In this document: in pieces, positions 1 through 12,900 of the stretch | Layout: each line of letters opens with the position of its first letter | Position numbering within the stretch: position 1 is the first letter of the stretch | NCBI GenBank assembly: GCA_013400975.1 | Contig: WBMZ01012038.1 | Location: 62,001-126,000 of the forward strand | Length of the DNA stretch: 64,000 nucleotides | Reading direction: 5' to 3' | Source: Atrichornis clamosus | Lineage: Eukaryota > Chordata > Aves > Passeriformes > Menuridae | Notes under the pieces: generated by a model | The model's database searches: none | The model's input: only the letters and a program-made list of their open reading frames with translations | Told to the model about the DNA's origin: nothing | Translations under genes and position numbers: made by a program

Positions 1-781
1 TCCTGATCAAAGACTCAGTAATCAGCTTTTAAGAAGTATTGTATTCCCCTGAAATACAGTCAGGGAAGCTCCAAGTGCTTTGTATGCAAGGCCTGGGAGC
101 ATATTTGAATGGATGTGGAGAAATGCTGTCACTTCAGCCTTTCTTAGATACAAGTTGAGCTTTTCCAGTGCTGGTGTGTGGGAACGTAGAACTGCGGTAT
201 TTGTGGCAGCAGCAGAGGAAAGATCGGGGCAGAGTGCAAGGCAGGCCAGCAGTACTTAAAAATAAGTGATGATTGTAATGAAGCTGGTAGCCAGTCTAGT
301 AGCCTGGAGAAAAGTGAGCTGCTGTGGGAAGCTCCTGTCTGGCAGCAGGGATGGGTCTGTGGGGGTTTGTGCTATAATGGTATAGTGGTGGGAGGACAGT
401 TGTTGAGAGGAAGCATGTGCAGTTTACAGGAGAAACTTGAAGCTAAATAAATGAATGCTTTTTATTTAGCCAGCATATATTCAAGTAAAAAAAATCCCAC
501 TTGCAGCTTCTTAAAAAACAGTGGGTGCCTTCCCAGTAAGCTTGAGTACCTGCAGTTAGATACTGAAAATTACGTTGTCTGTCTGACCTTGAAAATGGTG
601 AGCATCTACAGAAAAGGCAGAAAGCTAGGAATACAACCTTGATCTCTTCAGAAGACAGAAAATGGTTTTGTGGTTTTGTTTTTAATTCTAAAGCACCTGT
701 CTGTGATGTGATTTTTAAATCTAATTTCATGTATATGGAATTCGGTTTTTTTATGTACTCTTTTCCCTCCTTCCCATATAG
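1..781 (+). other. TBC1D4: 3' end of TBC1D4 intron 4
   Basis: This is intron sequence before the first exon in the window. It ends in a pyrimidine-rich tract (ttttccctccttcccatatag) with AG at 780-781. I see no recognisable gene, RNA or transposon in it; short ORFs on both strands look like chance. Confidence 0.8.
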
Positions 782-914
782 GTTGATGAGGTAATGCTGA
801 CCCTGAAACAAGCCTTCAGCACTGCTGCAGCTCTGCAAAATGCCAAGACACAAATTAAACTCTGTGAGGCCTGCCCTATGCATTCATTGCACAAACTTTG
901 TGAAAGAATTGAAG
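782..914 (+). CDS. TBC1D4: TBC1D4 exon 5 (human numbering inferred): end of PTB2
   Basis: The 133-bp exon starts in phase 0 after tatag and ends one base into a Gly codon before gtagca. It encodes [12 protein letters not shown]...LHKLCERIE, the C-terminal helix of the second phosphotyrosine-binding domain and the start of the linker. The motif [18 protein letters not shown] is the TBC1D4 form; TBC1D1 has a similar [18 protein letters not shown]. The PTB domains are reported to target the protein to membranes and partners such as IRAP. Confidence 0.95.
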
Positions 915-3900
915 GTAGCAGCTGAGTTTATTTTCTAATTGTTTTTTGCTGATTTTTTAGAAGAATAACTTAAGCAATGTCAGAACAGAGGGAAAAGTAT
1001 CCCAATAAGCAATTCTTACCATCACTTTGCATTCTCTGTATTTAGGTGGAGTGTTAGCAGTAATGGTACTGCAACAGAATATAGTATAGCTTCATACTCT
1101 TTCTTTATCATACCTTTCTTAAAGGCTAAGCAGAGCAGTAAAACCCAACAGTTGACCTTCCATTTGTTTGGGTTTTTTTCCTCAAGTTGCATGCTTTCAA
1201 AGTGACTCACAAAAAGACTGTTGTGATCAAAAAGGATCTTGCTTTCCTGTGTGGGGTTATTTTTTCCTTCTTTGTGTTTATTCTCTCACATACTTTAAAA
1301 TCTAGTTATATTATGGGGAAATAAATTATGAAGTTAGGAGATTAATATCTAATAAAGAAAGTTAAGGCAACTGCCCAACTTCCGATATGAATAGACAAGC
1401 CCTTGTAGTGTCTCTGGAAGTGAAGCATGCCAGAACACATGCAAGAAGTCTTGCAAGATAGAATTAAAAAAAAAACCCCAAACTGTGTTCCTATTTTTAT
1501 AGCTGCTCTGCTATGTGTCCTTGCAAAGTATTGTATTCAAAAAAGTGCAAGTATGTTACTAAAAGTAAATAGTTTTGTATCTTCTGGTCTGGTGATGATG
1601 GTGCTCAATATTGCCAGTTTTCCCATTCATTGAAAGTCGCTGTTACTGCTTGCTTCCCTCTGGTGGATGAAAAGCAAAGCATAAAATCTTTGTGGAGTGC
1701 AGTTTTGTTAGGCTGTGACTGATAATTTCTGAGTTTAACAACAGGTATTCAGAAATTATAAAGCTTAACTGGGAAAGTTTTCTGTAAATGGTAAACTATA
1801 GAAGAGGCTGTATAAGGCAGTGTAAGTATCTTGAACAAGGTGCTTGCAGGATAAGTACCCAATATAAAAAAAAAAATCTCTTTTAGGGCAGCAACTACAG
1901 TACTGTAATAGCAGTTTCACAAACTTTGTACTTAGTGACTGAGAGACTTATTTTAGTGTCCCTTTGTTATTATCCATCTGCTTTGTTTGAGTCTAGAAGT
2001 TTAGCAAAATCAAAGCTAAAGCTGCGTGACTTTGGAAAATTCTTTTATCTATTCTGTTTACAATTTTCTATTAATGATACCTACCTTAAATGGAAAAAAC
2101 ATATATCTTCATCTAGTTTGAGGGGTTTGTTTTTACCCACATTTTTGTAGCTCCCTAGAATGATCTCTGTGACAAAATGTACACTTTATTGAGTATCAGA
2201 AATCCTTTCCTTTATTCTTACAGCTTTTATGCTGTTCTTGCTTTAAAAAGTGTCTTCAGTTCTCTGTTATGACCTCTACCCTGTGCTTTCTTTGAGTAGA
2301 AATGCATCTAAGTTTTTCAATTAAAAGCAGCTGAAAATTTCCAAGTATCCTATGCATTGATTTTTCTCTCTAGTTATAACCCTGATCTGTTCCTCTCTTC
2401 CTTCTCCTCCTCTCCCATACAGTTGTCAGGCATCCAACTGTAAGTGATCTCCTGGTGCTAGGGCAGAAACCATCAGTGGGGTAGGGAGCACAACCTTTAC
2501 ACAGGAGCCAGTCACTTAGCTGCTGCTAGCTATATTTTTACTGCTAAAGAGAGGAGACAAAGCTATGTGGTTCAGCAAAACCTCAATACAACTGTCATAC
2601 ATTTAACTTGTATAAACTCCAATGCAGGTTTATATCTTCTACTATCATTTTGCTGAAAAGTTTTTTTGAGAGATTATTTACGAATCTAGAAGTTTAAACT
2701 GTCCTTTCTTTTCCCAGGACTCTATCCACCAAGAGCCAAACTTGTAATTCAGAGACATCTGTCATCACTAACTGATAATGAGCAAGCAGACATTTTTGAA
2801 CGTGTTCAGGTAATACCATAGAAGCTGTTCCTCCAAATTTGAAAAAGACCATGGTAAAATGGACTAGATATTTTTGCTTTTGATTATGTTTGGTTTGTTC
2901 TGTAGTTTTACCTAAAAGTGGCTATTTGGTTTTCTTGGTTTACTTATGCCACTTCTAAGGCTATACAGTGACAGACAGCTTTGAAAACAAAATGTATGGG
3001 TGTAAGGCTCCTTTCTCTCTACAGCCTGTAACATTTTTCAGGTTTTGTTCTGTTTTGCTCAGGAGTATGAAGGCACACAGACAGTACTGCAATTTGACAT
3101 AATAACAGTGCACTCTGGAGTTTGATGTATCAGTACATTAGTTTCAAAGATTACATACAAATGGAAGGAAAAATAAGCAAATCATGACTTGAAAGACAAA
3201 CTTTCCTTTCTTTGCTGTTATTGACAGAAAATGAAGCCTGACAATGACCAGGAAGAAAATGAACTTGTGATCTTACATCTCCGCCAGCTCTGTGAAACTA
3301 AGCAGAAAACACACATTCACATTGGTGAAGCACCGTCGGTAAATCTTGTTTTTGTATTATTCCTCTCCCTCTTCCCACCTTATTAAAATGCTGTCATAAT
3401 TACTAGCAGAACCATTGCTAGATTTGTTCAGGAGTAGCTGAAGGTGAGTATTGTAATTAAGATAGGACTGTGAAAGAAAAGAAATTTTATTTAATTTATA
3501 GTGATATGCTTGAGTATTTTAAGTTGAGGGGGACACAAAGGGAAGAAAGACAACCAATTACTTTTAGGTCTGGATTTCCAAATAGTATGAGGATACCTCT
3601 TCTTTTTCTTTCCTTCTGGATCCCCACTCCCAAGCAATTACATCTAGAGAGAATAGGAATGAAGAGGGCATTGGTTTAAATTTAAACTATGAACTCATCT
3701 TGCAAAGGCAATGGGTAACAGTATTGTTAAATTGACATGCTTTTGCAATATAGTCTTTAGGGGTGGAATATGCCTTTAACTGTGGGTTTGGGGTTTTTTG
3801 AGCGTGTTTTGGTTTGTTGTTTGGGCTTTTTTTTGGAGGAGGAGGGTAGTGGGTTTGTGGTGTTTTCTTAATAAGGCCGACAGTATCTTGTTTCTTATGT

Positions 3901-6900
3901 ACCTTGGTTCATCTCTAGTCTTTGGAAATATTCTTTGCAATTAAAAAAAAAAAATTGCCAAAGCTGAATAGTGTCCTTGCTCATTTCAACAGGTCATTTC
4001 TAACAGTGCGATTCCAGAAAGCTCCACCGGTGGTGGCAGGTTTAAACTTGACATTCTGAAAAACAAGGCCAAGAAATCCTTGACTAGCTCTCTGGAAAAT
4101 ATCTTCTCAAGGGTAAGATTAGCAACTCATTGTCCTCAGCTCTCACAGATACCCTTGACAGTAAAGACCTATCAGATTTTTATTTTGTTTTGTCCTCAGT
4201 CTGATAAATGTTTAATGAAGCAATATCCCTGTTGTGAAATCTGAGAGTTACAGCTGGGTTGATTCTGACTTAACTGTACTAGAAAGTTTATAGTAAGGCC
4301 ACACATGCTGAGGGGAAAAAAGACAAATTTCTGAATAACACACATTCATTGTAGGTGGCAAGTGAGTTAGCTGAGCATTATTGGATGTGTTACTTCAGAA
4401 TAAAATTCATTCAGGATGGTTGCATGATCCCATAAGAGAAATGTTATTGGTTTATGAAAGTGTGAATAAATATGCCCGCATATACTGGAAGTCTTTCTGT
4501 TCTGAGAAGTAATGCCTTGCAGCTCATAGCTAAAATTGCTCGTATTAGGCACTAAGAATCTTTAGAAAGTAGTAATGAAGTTCCTTTTGCAGGGGAAAAA
4601 AAACCAGTAGTCTTAAAAAGTGAGTTGTTCTTCATTTTAATGTTCCTAGCCAGATAAGATGTGAAATTGCAGGTAATCACTGGAACTCTCTTATGTTAAA
4701 TAGATTTTAATAAAGAAGTCTGAATGGTAAGTTTTGCTTTGTATCCCCTGCTCAGAAGGGTGAGTCAGAGAAGAGGCATGTAGAGAAGGATGTGAAGAAG
4801 GCTGGGTGCCTGGGATCCAGTGTGTTGTTACAAAGGGAATGTGATGAGCTGTGAGTACAGGATAATTTGGACCAGTGAAATTAAGATTCTTCTGCTAGTG
4901 ATTTTAAAAGTACCATGCTAAATCATGCGTTAAGTTGCACTTTTCCTGCAGCTTACATGGGCGTGTCATAAAGTAACCTACAGATGTAGGATGCCACAGA
5001 TGTTCCCTATAAAGGAAACAAAATAGTCTTGGCCAGAGACAATCCTTAGAATTTAGAGTTACGTATCAATTTGATCTAGGCCTGAAACTAGCATTAAAAT
5101 TCTCTTGGTCAATTGTGACCTCTGTTGTGGAGCAGATTTTACAAACTAGGGACTTGATCTGAATGTGGAGAGAGAGAAAGAGAGACTGTCTGCTAAAAAG
5201 AGCAAAAAAGTGATGGCAGTCAGAAAATTTGGGTAATTTCAGCAGTTTGTAATATCATCAAATGGTGACAGCTACAGTTGTGCCTTTGACGAGTCTGATT
5301 TCTTTTCCACTTCTAAGGGAGATGTGAGTGGAAAATGATCTAGCTCTGGTGGTGGGTCAGTGGTTGTGAAAGAAGCCTGCATCACTGAAATAACTCAGTA
5401 AAGCATATACTGACATGCTGGCACCCCAGTCATGCCAAGGAAAAATCATCCGGACGAAATACACTGCTTTAATTGAAAAGTCTCTGAAGGGAAATTTCTT
5501 GTAAATAGGTGTCAGGGGTTTTTTATATAGTATGTTTCTTCTCACCAGGGCAACTGTCATATGCTACATGTTATAATACAAGGATCTACACAGCCCATGA
5601 TTGAGTTGAAGAGAAGGAGGCACCTGAGTCTGGATTAGGGCCATTTCAAGTTCACTATTTATGAAGTGGGCTTGCTATTGTGAGAAACATTGTCTCATCT
5701 TTGACCTGACAGTGCAATAGATCAGGAACAGCAGTATGTTGCAGTGAGTCATGATACACATAAGCTTACACAATGCAAGACCAAGAAAAATGAAGTGCAC
5801 TAATTATTTGTTTAAAGCAGGTATATACAAGTATCTCTGTGCATGTGTGCTGTGTGTTATGTGCATGCCTGTGATACATGATGACTGTTTCAATAATTCT
5901 TATTCTTCGTCAGGCTACTCCAACAAGCCTAACAGATCATGGTTAATTCCTAAAGATATTTAAGCATAAATACCTATTGGTGTGGTGGGTTTTCCCCTCC
6001 TTAAGACAGGTACAGATAGTATTGATGTAATAGATGCTAATTATGCATAAGTTGCCGTCTTTATTTAAAAGTACATTTAGTAACAAAAAGAGCAAGAAAG
6101 AACTTCGTTTTGGTTTGGTTTTTTTTAAGGTGACCTTCTGCATCTTTCTGTAGATAAAAATGTTTCAAGAAAAGGTAAAAGTCAGTATAAGTTGGGGAGA
6201 GACTTAGCCTCAATCTTAGCAAAGTTAAAAAGAAGTATGTAGTAACCAGATATCTAGGAACACTTTAAGTGGATGGCTTCTTAGCTGGATAAATAGCATC
6301 AAGTGACATTTTAAGGCACTTGAAGGACTAGCTGCTCACTATGCCCCATAGGGAAACATGCTGTTTTATGTGCCCTGGCTTCACTTAGTCCCAGAGGACT
6401 GTCACTTCTTCATTTGTTTGTTTTGCTGGACTGATCTTATTTTTGTGAGGTTTGAACCGAAAACAGGCTTCTTAATGAGGTACCTCAGAAAAATAAATAT
6501 AACCTTTCTTTGACCTCATGAACAGATTTCTTCCAGTCCATGCTGCACTAACCTCTTCTGTTGTTGTTCTTTCTTAACCAAAAAGTCCTTCTTACAGTGC
6601 CAAAAGTGTGCATTTTCAAAGGTAGTGAGAAACTTCCAAGTTATACTTTGCTCTTGGTTTTATTGTGAGATTCAGTGTAGAGATGCTTCAGGCAGAATAT
6701 TTATTGGTAATGTGCTTAAGTGGGATAATGTACTTAAAGGGCACTCTAAGTCTTGAAAATAACTCTTACCAGGAAAAAGTAGGTTAAATAAATTCTGATG
6801 ATGTTGACAAAACTTCCCCTGGAGTTGCAAGCATACCAAGAGGAGCTCTGTCTATAGGACCACTAAAACCTAGGCTGTTTTTCTCCTGATAAAGTTCTGA

Positions 6901-9900
6901 AAGCAACTTGCTTCAGCAGTCAGAAGTGTCTAAGAGCATGCATCACCAGGGAGTTAAAGTTAGGAGTGAAAAGTAGTCAAAAAGTATTGTGGATCTATCA
7001 CCTCTTCTTGTGAAACCAAATGACAAATTCAACAAAGGTCCTTTAACATTAATTTCTAGCAAATTTGCTTCAAGTTTATGTGCATTGTAGATGAAAAGTC
7101 TTGTTTGCATCTGGTGCTATTTGGCTGGATTTGCTGCTAAGAGAGTAATTTTTCCCAGTTTTAGTGCTTTTGCTCCCTTTGCCCAGGTGGACTTAATTTG
7201 TCTGAAACGCCTAGCTGTGGAGTAAAGTGTATCTCATGAGACTATAGTATGTCAGATGCATCCATCAGCAGCAGTGGATGCACAGTACTGAAGTCTGGAG
7301 TTTTTTGAACTCGGCTGTTTAAGCTAACTTAGCTGCTTTACCTCAGACATGTCAGGAAATACTCACTTGCTTCAAACAATAGAGCTGCAGGTTTAAAACT
7401 CCTGGGAGCAACGTGGGAGAAGATACAGTTTGGCCAGCTAAAGATGTTGCTTTTTGTAAAGTCCAGTCCTTGCCCCATGATCTGTGGTCTTACGTCACAC
7501 GTGTCACATGCCTGAACTATCCTGTGTTCACCTGCACAGGTGTTGCCATCTTTGCTTAACCTTCAGAAAAAGAGGAAAAAGACCAGGTTAAATTACTAGC
7601 TTTTTTTTCTTGCAGGGGGCCAACAGAATGCGAGGGCGCCTGGGAAGTGTGGACAGCTTTGAGCGCTGCAACAGCCTTGCTTCTGACAGAGTACGTAAGG
7701 AGCTCAGTTTAAGTTGCCATGTTCATGCATGGGCATCAGTGAAGCGTAAATGTGGCACTCTGCTTCAATTTGAAGGTGGTAGAACAAAGCACATCAACTT
7801 ATAAAACTCAAAAATATTCCCACTGGGAGGTAGAGGGTGTAAGAAAGAGTTTATGTTGACTTGAAGTTTCAGCTTTAATTTCATTGCCAGTCCTTTTTCT
7901 CTACACTTCTCTTGCTTTTACAAAAAGTAAAGAATATCTGATTTCTGCCTTGTTTTACTGAAGTGATTAAATAAGGTCATGTCTCAACAAAAGGAAGTGC
8001 TCTGAAGGTGAAGAATCCTGTTTGTAAGTAATCGTTGCTTTAGGGAAGTAAGAATTTTTGACCTAAACCCAGCTGTTGGGGATGCTGTATAGTAGCTAGA
8101 GTGCGGAACTCTGTTCACTTTCTTTTTATTTCCTGTTTTTAATGTTTTACCTCACATGAGGGTGGTTGTTGGTTTTCCCAGGAGGTGAAGATTCTGTTAT
8201 GGTTTTCCTGCTACAGTTACTCATAAACTGGCTGTGTAATAACAGTCTCTCTTCCAGGATGTCGCTGTGACGGTACAGGAAGTATGCTCGCGATATGTCG
8301 AGGAAACTAGCTAAAAGCAGTTTCCCTAGTTGTTTTCATTCCTGTATTTTCCTGAAAGAGACAGGAGTCTGGTAGCTGGAATGCCAATCCCTGTGAGAGG
8401 ATGCCTGGAATAATTAGTATGTTGTTTGTGTTGCGTATACATTTTTATTCCTCCCTCCGCTTTTTTTTTTTTTTGGGTGAAGGACTCTACTGGTTTGGAG
8501 TGAACTATCAAAGGATGTCTGGTTTGGGTGATAATTAGCATACAATAGGCCATGACCCAGAAGGGGGAGAGGCTTTGGTGCCCCGGTGCTGCACGGCCTG
8601 TGGGTTAAGTGAGAGCTCTCGTAGGGCACAGAGCGTCAGGCCTTACTCCGCCAGCACTTCCTTTCAGGACACTTCGCCGGGCGATTCCCCACCAGCAACT
8701 CCTCCAGCGTCCCCCGTGTCCTCGGCCTGGCAGACTTTTCCCGAGGAAGGCTCAGACTCCCCTCAGTTCAGGAGGCGCGCACACACCTTCAGCCACCCCC
8801 CGTCCAGTGCCAGACGGAGGATAACCTTCCAGAACGGGAGGTCCCAGAGCGCCCGGTCCCCGCTGCTGCGGCAGAACTGCGTGGAGGCAGCAAGGTGAGT
8901 CAGGGCGTGCCGTGCCCGCTCGGTACTCCAGCCTCACAGCTGTCCCTTACGGAGGCTGCAGCAGCCTGGCTTCTGGCAAAGTACGTGAGGAGCTTAGTTA
9001 AGAGTGGTTTCTACACTTTTCTGGGGTTGGTTTGTTCACTTCTTTCTTTCTTTTCAGCCTCTTCTCTGCTTCCAAGTAGTTTGGTGCTTTGCAGTAACTC
9101 AGCAATCCCTGAATTAATGCTTCAGGGGAGGCCTCAAGCCATCAAATTGATGATTCGGCTGGATGCTGGCACCAATCTGTTTATTTATTTATTTGTCATC
9201 TCTGAGCTGAGCCTTTTTGGCAGAATTGATAGTCCAACCCTTTGGAGAAAAGGTCCTCAGTGCTTTTTTAAATAGGAGAGATGGAAGCCTGAAGCTTTTA
9301 TGCCAGAATGAAAAAGGCAGTGACAGCTTCAAGTGTCTGTCACCGTGTTAGTCATAGCTCACAGAGAGTATGTCCGGAATTAAAACTGGTGAGGAGTCTT
9401 GCAAAAGGACATGAGGATTAAACACTTCCACTGAACTCTGAGGCATGTGATTTCCCTGTTTGCCTTTCTCCAGAGCTTTCCCCTGTAACTGTCCTCTGTA
9501 ACTTCTTTCTCCTTCCTTTTTGGAGACTCTCCAGCTATTAACATGTGGAACACTGTTCCTTCAGGAGTTCCTTCACTCAGCAGAAGAGGTCCCCACAGTT
9601 TGTTTTGGCCCTCTCTGTTTGTACTTTCTTTCCCTCCTCCATGCTGGCTATGTGCAGTGACTGCATAAACTCCAACCCTTTACAAAATTCCGGTTCAGAT
9701 GAGCCGAATTTCTTTTCTGTTGAAGAATCACTTTCTCCAATTTGTTGTCTGTTTCCAATGCTTGACTATATTACACTTTTTGTGAGCTCTTTCTAAAAAT
9801 GGCTTTAAATAATAATTTTTCACCTGTTAACTGTCTACATTAAAATATCAGTGTGAATGCTGCACCAGCTTGTAGAGAAGTGCAAAAATCTTTATTCTGT

Positions 9901-12900
9901 TTAAAAGAATGGAAGGGGGTGAAGGGTAAGAAACTATCCTTGAAGTAGCTTTGTTACATTGTGTTTCTAAAGAGATAAATAATGTGTTTTTTACTGAGAT
10001 AAACTTTGGTTGGTTTTTTCCCTCACTGTCCATGCTGTATGCAAACAGGAAACCCTGACAGTTCAAAGTGAAGTACTTGCTGACTACATTTCTTTGTAAT
10101 AACTTTTAAAAAGTCGCTGATTAAGTGGCATCATCAGCAGATTTTCAGTCAAAACAGTTTGTAGCAGCGTGGTTCTAGCCTGGGATTTTTCATTCTTTCC
10201 TTTTGAGGATTAGTCATAAATGTTAACTAAATTAAACTAATTTTTATGTCCCCTCCAACTCTTGTTACTACTACTAAGTAATGTTCAATTGTGTAGTAGG
10301 ACTTATCTTTCAAAAATTTATCCAAAAAGACTGCATTTAAATAATTCCTACTTCCTAATGTGTTGTTTACTGAAGCAAAACAAAACTGAAGGGGAAGAAA
10401 CAATGCAGTTCATATTATTGGAAGAAGGTTTCTAAGGATATTTTCTGAATGTTTAAGAGATTATTTTTTCTGAATTTGCTTTGAGAATAAATAAAGCAAA
10501 AGAAATAAGGTGGTGTCCCTGTTCTGCATTGTCATTGAAAAGTTTTTTTATAGAAATCAACCATAACAGCAAAATCAGTATCCCCAGGGAAGCTGCCCAG
10601 TATTGCACTTGGTACATTTTATCTTCTGGGAAACAAAGTTAATGTAAGCCAAGATGAGGCATTTGGCCAGTGTCTCTAATCTGGGTGTTTTGTTGCTGTG
10701 TCCAAATCCGTGCTGACCCATCTGCTGTGTTCTCTTGTTGCCTGCACAGTCCTGTGGTCGGGGTTCGGCGCGCTCTCAGTGAGAGTGAATCTGCGTCACC
10801 TGGTCTCCCCTCCTCTGTCTCTGCCCCTTCTTTCCTGAAAAGCTTTTGCCAGGGCTCAGGAAGGTTGCTCCAGCATTCAGAAAGTGACCTTTCCAAGAGG
10901 TGAGAGCGTTGTCTCCTGCCTAGTTCTCCAGTGCCACCAGCTTAACAGCAGGATTCCCAGTGGAATGCAGCACATGGCATCTCTCCCACTCTGCCTTGTG
11001 CTCCTGCATTTCTAACAGACTTCCATGATGCCAATAGGCAAACAGGCTTTTGGATAAAAAAGCCTGTAAAATAGAGGCTTCTATGCTGTCACTTACTTCT
11101 GTTGTAGTGTTGCAAATCTGCTGCATTGGTTTGTCATGTGAAATGCAATGGATTTTAGGAGTGTCATGCCAATTTAATGCTTCTCTGCTGAATGCAAACC
11201 AGCATGTGTTGCCATGATTATTGGCATGTGAAAACAAGACAAGAGCAATGTGAAGAGTGTACAGTACTAATGTGGGATGCCTGTGCATGAGGAAGGGGAA
11301 ACACCAAGTTAACTGGGTGATACTAACTGCAAGACATTTAGAGAGAATGAACAAATAACTTCCAATTCAAGAGGAGTGGGGAAGAATCAAAGGTATGAGA
11401 AATGTCAAAAACCCCCAACCTATTCCTTACAGACTACCTCTAATTTGGGTTCCAGTCCAGCTTTGTTTCTGTGTTCCCTTTAGTTAGCAGACTTGATCCA
11501 AGCTGAACCAATGCCCAGGTCAGTTTGTACAGGCAGCTGAATACCATTAAACCTAGCTTTCCGGATTTGGGGAATGAGGGATTGAGTATTGTATGAAAAC
11601 TGTACTTCAATGCCAGATAATTCCAAATTGAAATTTCTGGGATATTTCTGATTTTGGAATTGGTTATGCAGACAGGTCAAGATACTGTGTTTCATTATAC
11701 TGGAGTTTTGAATTCTAAGGTGGGGACATCTTCAAATTAGGAGTAATTCTCAGAAGACCATCATGTTTCTACTTAGGTTTTACAAAATACACATTTCTGA
11801 TACCATTTGATCTTGAATTTGTATGAAAACTCTTGTGAAAATGGGATCTCATTAGCCATATGTCTTGCTGGGAGCAACTGGGCCTGAACTGTCATGGTGA
11901 GGAAATTGCAGTAGCAAGAGTGCACTGTTAGGATCTAGTTGGGTTTGTGAAGTGAATTCAACAAATATAGTCAGAAAGAAGTGCCAGGTGAATAATGCTC
12001 CTGTGATAAGGGTGTCACTGAGGTAATTCATTGCTTGAACTGGCTAATGGAGAATGAATTATATTGTCCAACTGATGGGTGACAGAACTGGCAAGTGTAT
12101 GTTCTGCCATCAGGTTTATGAATGAGATGAAGTTCTCATTTTTTTAAAGTGTGTTTTTTCTTGTGGGTTTGTTCATTGGTTTGTTTGTTTTGATTTTGGG
12201 GTTTTTTTTAAGGAATCACAGAATAATTTGGATTGGAAGAGATCATAAAGATCATTTAGTTCCAACCGCCCTTACAGTTCCATGATTTAAGAAATGAACA
12301 GTATTGGAAAGTTTGGCATCAACACCGTATTTGTAAGTTCCTTGAGAATGTTTGTATAACATTGTCAATTCTTTTGTCTGGAGAGAAGTCTAGGGTGGAG
12401 ATGGTCTCCACATAATCTTGACTTTTGGCAAGTGTGTTGTGCAACATTCAGTATTGAACAGAAGTGCACGTAAGGATTAAAAATAAAGTCTGGTCAACAT
12501 AGAGGTAAATAAAGCTTTTTAATATAAACATAAAAGCAGCACTTTTAAAAATGGAACAATCTTGAGCATAGGTTTGACTAGGCCACACTTTCTCTGTTCA
12601 TTGCATTGTTGTGCAAGGATAATTTAAGCTGAATTATCACTACTTGAATTTGAACAGATTTCTTTTTTTAAAACAGCTTCATGTCTCATGAAGGAAGTAA
12701 AATGCTTGAGAACATTCTTTAAACAAAATAGCTGAAAGTAATTATTCAGAATAAAAATGTATGATAGGAGTGAGAATCAATGGAGAGGTGTAAACTGATA
12801 GAAACTGGGTTTTCTTCCTCCCAGAGGGGAGGAATGCTTCATGTATTAGTCTTCCATGTAGGTTTCTGCCAGCTTAAGTACTGTGAAGTTGAATTCTGTA

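Noticed and set aside
782..914. Assignment of the gene to the paralogue TBC1D1
   Set aside because: This first exon alone is ambiguous, but [28 protein letters not shown] and the [14 protein letters not shown] context in later exons are specific to TBC1D4.
8940..8980. Possible pseudo-exon ending at the duplicated donor (acceptor cctcacag at 8939)
   Set aside because: The intron from exon 10 would be only 45 bp, and the 41-bp piece would break the frame into exon 11.
10920..11354. 144-codon antisense ORF next to exon 11
   Set aside because: No motif, no antisense splice pattern, and in the middle of an intron.
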